From CAVROP01 sp050012175 (GTDB lineage: Bacteria; Acidobacteriota; Terriglobia; UBA7540): a DNA stretch of 64,000 nt. The notes under the pieces are model-generated. The model had not been told where the DNA came from, did no database searches, and saw nothing but the letters and a program-made list of their open reading frames with translations. Made by a program: the position numbers and the translations under genes. Below, piece by piece: positions 6,848 through 17,300 of this stretch (positions are counted from its first letter, which is position 1; each line of letters starts with the position of its first letter). The DNA lies in assembly GCA_050012175.1 (NCBI GenBank), contig JBEKHR010000009.1, forward strand, positions 86,045-150,044, in the 5' to 3' direction.

Positions 6848-8788
6848 ATGCGACTCCCCAAAGCGAAGTGGCCCCTCTTTATAGGTCTTGCCCTGTGCAT
6901 CTTTCTGGCGTTCGCCGGATTGGCCATCTGGAAGGCGTCGCAGGCGCTCCACCGCGCCTCAGAGGAAGTGGCCGCAGCGGAAAACCTGAAATTCACGGTT
7001 TTGCGCCTAGACCATGCCGTCCCTTCCGGCGTCGAGTGGATCAGCTCCCCTGCGGTTTTCAATGACGCGGCCTTTCTCGAGGGTCGCCTGTACCTATGTG
7101 GCCCCTCGGGCCTGACCGAGTATTCCCCGGACGGGAAGCTGGTTGCCCGCTACCGAGTCGGCCTGGAGCTTCCCGCGGCGCCGCTCGTGGGCATGTCCAT
7201 CGGGCGCGCCGCAGACGCCGCGGAACCGGAACTCTACCTGGCCACTCGAGGCGGAGGTGTTCTGGCGTTCAGCGAGAAGAGTTCCCGGCAGATCCTTCCG
7301 GAGGCCAACCCGCTTCGCCAACTCACTGCTGTGCTCCCACTGCCCACTGGCCGAATTTTGCTGGGCACAGAGAAGAGCGGCGTCTTGGTTTACGACGGCA
7401 CACACCTCACGCCCTTCCATCCGCAGCTTGCGAAATTGCACATTACGGCGCTGGCGGGGGACGACTCGAGCATCTGGGCTGGCACGCTCGACGGCGGTGT
7501 CATCCATTGGCACGCCGGCCAGGCCGACCGTTTCGCGGAGGCCGAAGGGCTGCCCGACCCGCGCGTTCTCTCGCTGGCCATTGACGGCGACCGGACCTTT
7601 GTGGGCACCCCCATGGGCGTGGCGGAATTCCGGGACGGCAAGTTCACGCGCGTGCTGGCCTCAGGCTTCTTTGCCGGCGCCCTGCTGGCGGATGGCCAGA
7701 CACTCGTCGTGGGCACGCTCGACGAGGGCATCTTGGAGGTCCCACTCGCCCCAAGTTCAAAGGCCGGCCCACGCCCGCGCGGCCAGGAAATCTCAGGCCG
7801 AATCATGCGTCTGCTGTCGGCCGAAACCAACCTCTTCGCCCTGACGGATAGCGGCTTCTATAGCTTCAATCCGCACGGTGGGACGTGGCGGCCCGTCATC
7901 GAACGCGAAGATACGTTGCTGGCGGACCGTGACGTCTCCGCGCTCGCTTTTGACTCGTCCGGCCGCCTCTGGGTCGGTTACTTCGATCGCGGCCTCGATG
8001 TACTTTCGCCCTCCGGCGACCGGGCCACGCACATCGAAGACGAGCACGTCTTCTGCGTCAACCGCATCGTTCATGACTCGCAGCACGACACCACCGACGT
8101 GGCCACGGCCAATGGCCTGGTGGTGTTTGATGGGGCCCTCCGACAGCGTGAGGTGTTGGGGCGCAACGAGGGTTTGATTGCCGACCATGTGACCGATGTC
8201 GCGCTCACACCCGGGGGCATGACTTTGGCCACGCCCGCCGGGATCACTTTTCTTACACCTACCGGCGCGCGCAGCATCTACGCGTTTCACGGCCTGGTAA
8301 ACAATCACGTCTATACCCTGGGCGCAGAGGGCACGCGATTGCTGGTGGGAACGCTCGGCGGCCTCTCGGTTCTCAACGAGGGCCAAGTGCGCATGAACTA
8401 CACCACGGCAAACTCCGGGCTAAAAGCTAACTGGATTACTGCGCTGGCGCAGGTCGGCGACGAGTGGTTTGTGGGAAGTTACGGTGGCGGGATTTTTCGC
8501 CTCGACGCCACCGGGCGCTGCGAGACGTTTCCCGACGCCACCGGGGCGTTCGTGGTGAACCCCAACGCCATGCTCGCCAGCGGCCAGCGCGTCTACGCCG
8601 GAACCCTGGAAAGAGGATTGTACGTTTACGACCGCGCCCTGGGACGCTGGAGCGACGTCACCGCGGCCCTGCCCTCGCCCAACGTCACGGCTTTCGCGGT
8701 CCACAACGGCTACCTGTACATCGGCACGGACAACGGCTTGATTCGCATTCTCGAGCAGAACTTGACTAGCCAGGGGCTGCGCCCTTGA
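6848..8788 (+). CDS. Membrane-anchored beta-propeller (two-component-propeller-like) protein
   Basis: This protein of about 647 residues has an N-terminal transmembrane segment (residues about 8-27, WPLFIGLALCIFLAFAGLAIW) and then repeated propeller blades. They are recognised by recurring phrases such as GTLDGGVIHWHAGQADRFAE, GRLWVGYFDRGLDVLSP and YIGTDNGLIRI, as in the sensor domains of hybrid two-component regulators. There is no kinase or regulator domain, so it is probably a periplasm-facing ligand- or protein-binding scaffold. The frame opens at TTG 6821; I prefer ATG 6848 because it gives a normal signal anchor (6833 is also possible). A TATAAT hexamer at 6829-6834 overlaps the upstream starts, suggesting a very short leader from a local promoter. 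It precedes the VIT/vWA gene by 177 bp, which contain an 87-bp dispersed repeat. Confidence 0.75.
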   Translation: MRLPKAKWPLFIGLALCIFLAFAGLAIWKASQALHRASEEVAAAENLKFTVLRLDHAVPSGVEWISSPAVFNDAAFLEGRLYLCGPSGLTEYSPDGKLVARYRVGLELPAAPLVGMSIGRAADAAEPELYLATRGGGVLAFSEKSSRQILPEANPLRQLTAVLPLPTGRILLGTEKSGVLVYDGTHLTPFHPQLAKLHITALAGDDSSIWAGTLDGGVIHWHAGQADRFAEAEGLPDPRVLSLAIDGDRTFVGTPMGVAEFRDGKFTRVLASGFFAGALLADGQTLVVGTLDEGILEVPLAPSSKAGPRPRGQEISGRIMRLLSAETNLFALTDSGFYSFNPHGGTWRPVIEREDTLLADRDVSALAFDSSGRLWVGYFDRGLDVLSPSGDRATHIEDEHVFCVNRIVHDSQHDTTDVATANGLVVFDGALRQREVLGRNEGLIADHVTDVALTPGGMTLATPAGITFLTPTGARSIYAFHGLVNNHVYTLGAEGTRLLVGTLGGLSVLNEGQVRMNYTTANSGLKANWITALAQVGDEWFVGSYGGGIFRLDATGRCETFPDATGAFVVNPNAMLASGQRVYAGTLERGLYVYDRALGRWSDVTAALPSPNVTAFAVHNGYLYIGTDNGLIRILEQNLTSQGLRP

Positions 8789-8827
8789 TATCCCGTGTAG
8801 GGCCGGGGCTTGCCCCGTGTAGAAACT

Positions 8828-8914
8828 CTAGCCCTCTCCCCCTTGGGGGAGAGGGTGGCCCGCCGCCGGCGTTTTCTTCAGCGGGGGCGGGCCGGGTGAG
8901 GGGGTCGCGAGCCT
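8828..8914 (+). repeat. 87-bp dispersed palindromic repeat, copy A
   Basis: The 87-bp unit begins CTAGCCCTCTCCC. It contains a CTCTCCCCC/GGGGGAGAG hairpin and a GGCCCGCC/GGCGGGCC dyad. A second copy with only two differences, in the same orientation, lies at 18715-18801. Here it sits between two genes. Confidence 0.9.
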
Positions 8915-8965
8915 CCGCCCGTCCGTTTGCAGCTCCGTGTTTCACCGCACATGACGGAGTAACCT

Positions 8966-11356
8966 ATGAAGCATATCTGCTGCTTACTGATCCTTCTCGT
9001 TCTCCTATCCACTGCCTCCTGGGGTTTTGGCGATGCCGGCGTCATCATTCCCACCGGGCAGGAACGGCCAGACCCTTCAATCCTATCGCTGGAGGAGATG
9101 CGCATAACCGTCTACATCGACAACGGCGATGCGCGCGTCTTCATCCAGCAGATTTACGGCAGCCATCAGGACGGCGTCCTGGAAGGCAATTACATTTTTG
9201 CCTTGCCCAGTCGCGCGGCGATCTCCGACTTTGCCGTGTGGGACGGCGTTACGCGCATTCCCGGCGTCATCCTGGAGCGGAAGCGCGCCGAGGAGATTTA
9301 TAACGCCCTGAAATGGCAGTCGATCGATCCCGGCCTATTACAGATGGGCGAGCGCGGCGCGGAGGAGGCGCGGCGCAGTCAAGTGTTCAGCGCGCATATC
9401 GTTCCCATTCCGGCCTTCGGCACGAAACGCCTCGAGATCGAGTATCACGAGACCCTTCCGGTTGAAAACCTGCAATCGTTCTTCGCCGTGCCTTTGCACC
9501 CGGATGCCTACCAGGCTCAAACAGCGGCTCACCTCGACATCAACTTTGAGCTGCACACTCAGCACGCTATCCGCGACTTCCAGGTGATTGGCCAGACCTT
9601 TCCGCTGAAAATCACGGAACGCGGGCCCAACCTGGTGAAGGCAACGCTCGAAGCCAGCAACGCTCTGTTCAAGGAAGACTTTGCCGTGCGGTACGCATTT
9701 GACGAGGCCAAGGCCGATTCGCTCGAGGTCCTGACCTATCGCAACGCGCGCCCTCGCCAGCCCGATGCCGCGGACACGGCGCCTCCTCCGCCTAATACCA
9801 GCGAGCCGGGTTTTTTCGAGGCCTCGGCATTGTTCGCCTCTCACGGCCATGCGCCCGCCGCTGGCGACGCAACTTCAGCCGGGCCGCCGCGAACTATCCT
9901 GGTATTGTTCGACACCTCGCTCTCCATGCAATGGGAAAAGCTGGAGCGCAGCTACCTGGCCATGGAAACACTGCTCCGCTCGCTGCGGCCCGCCGACCGC
10001 TTCAATCTTCTCCTGTTCAATACGGAGCTGAGTTGGTTTGAAAAGCAGCCCCTGATGGCGGACAAGCCCGCGGTGGAGCGCGCTCTGGAATTTGTGCGGG
10101 CAAGCGGTTTGCGCGGCGGAACCAATCTTCAGCAGGCACTGGATGCCGCGCTCACGCAGGCAAAAAGCTCTACGGGTGAGAGTTACATCGTCCTTCTGAG
10201 CGATGGAGACGCCACGCGCGGCCTCATCGGCACGGGCCGGCTGGCCGCCTGGTATTCCCGAGAGTGGAAGTCCCTGCCCGAGGCCTCACGCCCCCGAACT
10301 TACACCTTCGGCGTGGGCGATGACGCGAACCAGGTTCTTCTCCGCCTGCTCGGCCAGAACCGTGGCCTGATGGAATGGGTTCGATCGACGGAGCCGATGG
10401 ATTTCAAGCTGAATGCATTCATCGGCAAGATTGGGCGTGATCCCCTCTCGCGGCTCAAACTCACCTCTACGCCAGCGGCGAACTTCGATCTTGTTTATCC
10501 GCTCGAAGACGCAGTCTTCCCCGGCTCCGTCGCCGCCTGGATCGGGCAATACAAAAGGCCGTTGCCTTCCGCACAATTTGACGTTCAGGCCATCCGCGAG
10601 GGCGCAGCCGCGAAGATGCATTCGAGCGTGCCGCTCCCCCAAGAAAACCTGGAGCACCCGGACCTGCCGCGCACCTGGGCCAAGGCTCGCGTCGATGCGC
10701 TGCTGGCGAAGATCGAGCGCGAGGGTGAGGACCGCGCTTCCGTGGATGAAATCATCCGTCTGGCTCGCAAGTACAAGTTCGTCACGCCCTACACTTCGTT
10801 CTTAGCTGCGCCGCGCGCCCTGCTGCGCCCGCGCGTTATTCGGCCCGGCGATCCGGTCATTCGCGTGAAGACAGACCCCTCCATCACTTCCGTCGTCGCG
10901 CTTTTCCCCTTTGGCCTGATCAAAAATCTGCGTTACCTGCCGAGCGAGGACATGTGGCAAACCCGCTTCCTTGCTCCTGAGGACATGATCGACGGGACTT
11001 ACCTGGTTCGCCTTATTCTGCGCGACCGCGAAGGGCACGTCTATCGCGAGTCGAAGACTTTCGTCATGGTGACGCAGCCGCCGGTAGTGCGGGTTCGCCT
11101 CGACAGGAAACGATTCCGGCGGGGCGAGTCCATTCCCTTGCGCGTCAGCGCTTCAGCGCGGACGCGCACCGTGCTCGCGCGGATGTATGGAGCCGAACCC
11201 GCTTATCTGACCTGGAACCAGGACGCAGGCGCTAACACCGGCAATCTGCTCGTCCCGGCGGACCTCCCCGCCGGCCCCTACACGCTGACGGTGACGGCGG
11301 AAGATATTGCCCACAACATCGGCAGCCAGGAGGTGACCATTGAAGTCCTACCGTAG
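8966..11356 (+). CDS. Secreted VIT / von Willebrand factor A domain protein
   Basis: This 796-residue protein has a signal peptide (residues 1-20, HICCLLILLVLLSTASWGFG). It has a VIT domain at about 40-170 (adhesive domain of inter-alpha-trypsin inhibitor type; KRAEEIYNAL is typical). A vWA domain follows at about 308-480 with an intact MIDAS metal site: D316-T-S318-L-S320, T386 (GGTN) and D413 (LSDGD). The C-terminal third is a beta-rich region with an Ig-like end. It should bind a protein ligand in a metal-dependent way outside the cytoplasmic membrane. The ATG at 8966 follows GGAG at 8954. Its last 17 nt overlap the start of the giant TPR gene, whose AGGAGG lies inside this CDS, so the two are translationally coupled. 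Confidence 0.88.
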   Translation: MKHICCLLILLVLLSTASWGFGDAGVIIPTGQERPDPSILSLEEMRITVYIDNGDARVFIQQIYGSHQDGVLEGNYIFALPSRAAISDFAVWDGVTRIPGVILERKRAEEIYNALKWQSIDPGLLQMGERGAEEARRSQVFSAHIVPIPAFGTKRLEIEYHETLPVENLQSFFAVPLHPDAYQAQTAAHLDINFELHTQHAIRDFQVIGQTFPLKITERGPNLVKATLEASNALFKEDFAVRYAFDEAKADSLEVLTYRNARPRQPDAADTAPPPPNTSEPGFFEASALFASHGHAPAAGDATSAGPPRTILVLFDTSLSMQWEKLERSYLAMETLLRSLRPADRFNLLLFNTELSWFEKQPLMADKPAVERALEFVRASGLRGGTNLQQALDAALTQAKSSTGESYIVLLSDGDATRGLIGTGRLAAWYSREWKSLPEASRPRTYTFGVGDDANQVLLRLLGQNRGLMEWVRSTEPMDFKLNAFIGKIGRDPLSRLKLTSTPAANFDLVYPLEDAVFPGSVAAWIGQYKRPLPSAQFDVQAIREGAAAKMHSSVPLPQENLEHPDLPRTWAKARVDALLAKIEREGEDRASVDEIIRLARKYKFVTPYTSFLAAPRALLRPRVIRPGDPVIRVKTDPSITSVVALFPFGLIKNLRYLPSEDMWQTRFLAPEDMIDGTYLVRLILRDREGHVYRESKTFVMVTQPPVVRVRLDRKRFRRGESIPLRVSASARTRTVLARMYGAEPAYLTWNQDAGANTGNLLVPADLPAGPYTLTVTAEDIAHNIGSQEVTIEVLP

Positions 11357-14300
11357 CCTCCGTTCACGAATTCTGATGGCCCTCCCGGTCGTCGGCCTAT
11401 TCATCGCCGGCCTGACGGCGCGTGGCAACCTCGTTGAATGGTTACAGAACCTCGAGGGGAGCGGCCGTTTTGAGGCGGTCTTCTTCCGCACCGTTTCACT
11501 GCTTGGCGGTCCCGTGACCGTTCGCCGCCTGCCGGCCGAGGCGCGCAACGCCTTGAACGACCTCGTCTCGAAATCCCCCAACGACGCCGAACTCTACCGC
11601 ATGCGCGCTCGCGCCGACGAGGCGCAATTGGATTTCACTGCCGCGGAGGCGGACTGGCAAAGGTATGCCCAACTCGCCCCCGATAAGGTCGATGGCCAAC
11701 TCCAGCTTGCCGACTTCTACCACCGGCGCCTGCGCCCGCTGGACGAGATCAAGGCGCTGGCCGCCGCGGCGCAGGGGCCTTCTTCGCCCGCGGATAAACT
11801 GCTGCATTCCAATCAGCAGCGGGCCTGGCAAACGTTCGAGCGCATCTTCCAGGTGATCCGCCTGCAAGCTTTGCCCGACACGCTTTCCCTCGAGCAATAC
11901 AACGCTTGGCTGGCGCGCTATCCGAAGAACGCGGCAACCTATTCCCGCTTCTTTGATTTCCTTATCGCAGAGAAGAAATTCTCAGAGGCGGAGCGGCTCA
12001 TTAGCCGGTACGAGAAGGGGTTTCCACGAGACAAGGTGTTCCCCATCGAAGCCCGCGCCACCCTGGCCTATAAGCGCGGCTCCACGGATGAGGCGCTGGC
12101 CCTCTACGACCGCAGTTTTCAGCCGCTCTGGTCGCCCGAGCTCGTCCAGGACTATTTCAATCTGCTCAAGGAAACCCACCGCTTGCGCGAATTCCTCAGT
12201 CGCGCCCGCGCTGCCGCCACAGCCGATCCGAGCGACGTGACCGCCGCCGCGCGCTTGTTCTATTACTACCATCAACAGGGCAATCTCGGCGAGGCACAGC
12301 GCGCACTGGTCGAGTATCGGCTGCGCATGGAGAAGACGAACGCTCCCTGGCAAGGTGACCAACTCTGGACGCTCTCCCGCCTCTTCGATGACATCCACGC
12401 GTATAACGACGCCGCGCGCGGCTATTACGCCCTCTACAGCCTGCCGGGCGTGGAGCCGGCGCTTCAGGAGAAAGCTCTGGCCGGAATCGCGAATCTTCTC
12501 CTGGCCGCCCCCGAACAGCCAATTGGCTTCGGCAGCAACTCAATTTCTTTCCTCCGCGACATCGGCGCCATGGATCCCTACCCAGGCTTCGTGAATGGGA
12601 TCGTCTCCCTGCTGCTCAACTCCCAGTCGCCCGCCTTTCAATACTCGCAGGCGGAGGGGACCGCCGTCGCATATTTCCATCGCGCGCGGGCAGCGGACTT
12701 GATCGCGCTGTTCGATGAGCGCTTTCCGAAGTCGGGGGAGCGCAGCGAACTCCACGCCAGGCTGCTGGATGTTGGTGCTGTCTATGCGGTCGACGACGCC
12801 ATCCTGCGCGGGGGCCGCCGGTTCCTTGATTCCTTCCCCAAGGCGCCCCAGCGCGTCCATGTGGCCATGTTGATGGCCGATTCTTTCGCGCGCAAGAACA
12901 TGGTGAAGGAGGAACTCGCGCTCTACGACCAGCTTCTCAACGAGCTGGCCGCGCGCGCCGATCACGTCCCGCTCGGCGAGGGCGGCCGATCGGATGTTTC
13001 AGTGGTGCAACCGCCTTGGCCCCAGGGGCAACTCGCAAACGAACAGGCTGACACTGATGAACAATCCCCCTCCCCGAGCCAGTCTCCTGTCGCGGGTCGC
13101 AGCCTGGAAAGATTGGCTCGCCAGCGTATGCGCCGCCGGCTCGATGCCAGCAGGGGTCAGACGACACAGGGGGGAGCGGGTCAGGCACGTTCTGCGGAGT
13201 ACTCTCAGGTGCTCGAACGCTACATTTCGCGTCTGGTCACTCTCGAGAGACCGCTCGAGGTACTTGATCTCTTCCGGCGCGAGATGGATCACAATCCCAA
13301 CGATCCCGGCCTCTACGAGCGGCTGGCCACATTCCTCGCGCAGAACCGCATGGACGAGCGCATCGAGGCCGTTTACAAGAAGGCCATCCAGCAGTTTCCT
13401 GAGCGCTCCTGGTACCAAAAGCTGGCCCGCTGGTATTTGCGCCGACAGCAGAACCAGCAATTCGAAGAACTGACCCGACAGGTGATCCAGACCTTTTCCG
13501 GCACGGAGCTTGAGGAATACTTCCGGTCGGTTAGGTGGAGCGGACCGGTCATGCCCCCGATGTATGTGCAGTTGAACCTTTATGCCCGCCAGCGGTTTCC
13601 TCACAATCTCACGTTCGTGCGGAACCTGCTGGAAGCCTTCCGCTCCAAGCCGACCTACAACCCCCAGGCTTGGGAAGCCCTCATCCGGCAAAACTGGTTT
13701 TATGACGACAACCTGCGCTCCGAGTACTTTGCTTATTTGTCCAGCGAAGGCCGCCTCGATTCCGAGGTTCAGGCGGTGCGCGCCACAAATCCCCAGGCCG
13801 GTGGGGGGAAATGGAACGAGCTTACTCAGGCCAATCCCGCCGCCGCACAGTTCATCGCCGAAGCGGAGCTGTGGCGCTCGCACTTTGAAGACGCCGCGCC
13901 CGTGATCAAGGCACTCGCGGAGGTCTATCCAGCGGACCAGGAGATGGGCCGGCGCGCCTCCTCTGTCTTCCGATCGCTAGCGCCCTTCAATCCTCAATAC
14001 ACGGAGATCGCTGCGGGTATCGAAAACACGCTGTCGAAGTCCAGCCCGGGGGACCGCGAAATTCTCATCCGCATCGGCGACATCTACGCCGACCGCGAGA
14101 TGTTCGCCAGGGCACGTCCGTATTGGAACCGCGTGCCGGAACTCGAGCCCGGCAACCCCGATGCGTTCCTGCAATCGGCGACGGTTTTTTGGGACTACTT
14201 CCTGTTCGGGGACACGTTGCGTGTGATCAATGACGCGCGCAAGAAATTCTCGAATCCCGCCCTGTTCGCTTACGAGGCGGGAGCCGTTTACGAAGGCCAG

Positions 14301-17300
14301 CGGGACTTTCCCCGGGCGGTCGATGAATACCTGAAGGGTGCGCTGGCTTCCGCGGAGGACTCCGCCGCCCGCAACCGCCTGTTGCGCCTGGTCAAGCGTT
14401 CGAGCTTGCGCGGGGCCATCGACCAGGCGACGCAGAAGGCCGCGAGCAGCGCCAACCCGGATTGGAATGCTGTCTCCCTGCGCATTGCCGTGCTGGAGGC
14501 GCTCAACCGGCGCGCCGATCTCGAAAGCTTTCTGACCCATCTGGCGCAGGACACTTCTTCGCTGGAACTTCTCGCGCAAATCCAGCCGCTGGCGGACCGC
14601 TACGGCTTCGACAACGTTCGCATCCTCACCCTCGAGCGGCAGATCGCTCTCATGACCGACCCGGTGGAGAAGCTGCAGCTCCGCCTGCAACTGGCTCGCT
14701 TCTATGAGTCGAAAAATCAGATGGAGCAAGCTCGCACGCTGATGGAGAGCCTCTATAGCGAGACCCCGCTGCTTCTCGGCGTGGTACGTTCCACCGTCGA
14801 TTTCTACTGGCGTAACAAGATGTGGGACCCCGCCATCGACACTCTGCTGAAGGCGGCCAAGTCCGCCTACCCCGCCCTCGGCGAGCAGTTCACCTTCGAG
14901 GGGGCGCGCAAGGCAACCGAAGCCAAGGAATACGCGCGCGCCCGCGAATTGCTCACGGCGCTGCTCCAGAATCAGCCCTACAACGCCGAATATCTGGCGG
15001 CGGTGGCGGACACCTACGCTCGCCAAGGCGACGACAAATCTCTGCGCGGCTTTTACCTTGCCAGGATCCACGACTTCAGCGACTCCAATCTGCCTGCCGA
15101 TGAGAAGACGGCTCGCATCGCCGCACTTCGCCGCGGCCTCATTCCGGCGCTCACACGACTGAAAGATTCGGCCGGGGCGGTCGACCAGTACATCGAAATC
15201 CTCAACAAGTATGCGGAGGACGAAGGGCTGGCCCAGGAGGCCGCAGCCTTCGCCGACCGCAACGGCCGGCGCAAGCAACTGCTCGACTACTACACCAAGG
15301 CCACCGCCGATTCACCCAAGGACTTCCGCTGGCCCATGGTCCTGGCACGAATCGAGACTTACTTCGAGGACTATTCCGGGGCCATCGCCTCCTACGTTCG
15401 AGCGCGCACCGTCCGGCCCGACCGCACGGACTTGCTGACGGCGCAGGCTAACCTGGAAGAGCGCTTGATGCGCTTCGACGACGCTCTGAAGAGCTACTCG
15501 CGCCTCTACGAGTTGGCTTACGAGAATCCAGCATGGATGGAGAAGATCGCGGAGCTAAATGCGCGTCAGGGCCAAACCGACGCGGCAGTCGCAGCGTTGA
15601 AGAAGGCCTTAATCGAAGGTCGGCCGGAAAAACCCGAGCCGTACTTCGCCGCCGCGGACCGCCTTACAGGCTGGAATATGCTCGAACAGGCTCGACAATT
15701 CGCGGAGCGCGGCGTCGCTCTCGCGGGCAAGGATCTGTTGATCCACCCCGCGGATACTAATGGCACGCTCACCTACGTGACGCTCCTGACGCGCCTGCGT
15801 GATTACAGCACGGCCTACGCGCGCCTCAGAGAGGCCGCGAAGGCGGCGCGGGACGCGCAAGTCCAACCGAATCTGAATCCGTTCCTCTCCGCCATGGGCG
15901 GCGTGGTGAAGGAATATTACACGCCTGAAGAAAACAGCGCCTTCGCCAAGTTCCTTCTCAAACAGAAGGAAGGGCTGGAAACGAACGATTTCATCGAGAC
16001 GGTCATCCCCTTGGCGCAATACACAGGCCTGACGGACCTCGAGGCGCGTTGGCGGTATGAGGTGATGATGGCCAGCCCCGGCTCGCCCCAGGCCCAAGGC
16101 ATGGAAACGCGCCTAGGTGTGTTGCAAAGGCAGCGCATGCGCTTCAACGAACTCGGAGCGCAGCTCGAAGCCTACTGGAACGTATTCCCCCAGAGGCCGG
16201 GCAAAGACTACATCCTCCAAAGGGCCGCGGACAGCTACGGTTCGGCAGGAAACACTGCTGCGGAACTACGAGTGCTTCAGGAGGCCTTCGATGGGGAGGG
16301 ATTGCTTGGTCAGCATCTCTTCCGCTACCTCGAGCTGGTGTCGAGGACTTCACCTGAGCAGCTCGTAACCATCGCGGGAGGAGCGCGCGGAAATCCAGTG
16401 CGCGACGCAGCAGCAACCTCGGCGCTCGCGACGGGAAAGGTTGATCTGGCCCTCCGGGCCGTTGCCGCGCGCGGGGGCGGCCTGCCGCCCGTTTGGACGC
16501 GCGCCTACACGGGCCTGGTGGGCCTCTATTATTCCGAGCCCTCACCCGTCGTGAACTCTGCCTATCAGCAGGCTCTCGATACACGAACGATTGGCGACCG
16601 CGTCGCAAAGCCGGGGAACCGAGACGAAATGCTGGCCGGCAATATTTGGTTTTATTACGGCTCGCGATACGGGGAGTATCTTTCGATTACGCACCAGGGC
16701 AACCCCGAGGATTACCTGCCGGCCATGCTGGAGGGGACTCCAGCGAGTTCGGATGTCTACTTTACGCTCGCTGATTATTACCGTGACGCGGGCCAGCTCG
16801 AGAACGCCCTGGAGGATTTCGCGCACGTGTTGGAACTGAATTCCAGGCGTGCCGATGCCCACGACCGCAGGGCGCAGATCCTTTGGCAGCAGGGCAAGCA
16901 GGATAGCGCCGTCAAGGAATGGTCGTTGGCGCTCGCGGCCTTGCGTGCCCAAGAAGACAACAGCAAGGTTCCGCCCACTTTTTGGGCGAATCTTCGCAGC
17001 ACACTCGAAAATATCGGCGAACGCAAGCTGCTCCCACAGTTGCGTGACGACGCCGACCGCGTCGTCCGGACCTACGTCCGCCGCAACGGCAGCTACCGCG
17101 CCGCTCCCATCCTGCGGGGCGCGCTGGCTGCGGCGGGAGATCCCGCGCAGGGGGCGGATTGGCTCGTGGACCTTTCTCGCGCCGCCCCATCCCCCATCGC
17201 TTTCCTCTCGGAGCTTGTCTCCGCCCCGTGGTTTCCCGCAGGCCACAAGGCGCCTCTCTATCAGAAGATCCTTGCCCTGGCGCAAGATCAAGTGACCAAG

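Noticed and set aside
6634..7062. 142-codon minus-strand frame
   Set aside because: Half of it is antisense to the beta-propeller gene and the rest is unremarkable.
13977..15278. 433-codon open frame on the minus strand
   Set aside because: Antisense shadow of the giant TPR gene; no ribosome-binding site or family resemblance.
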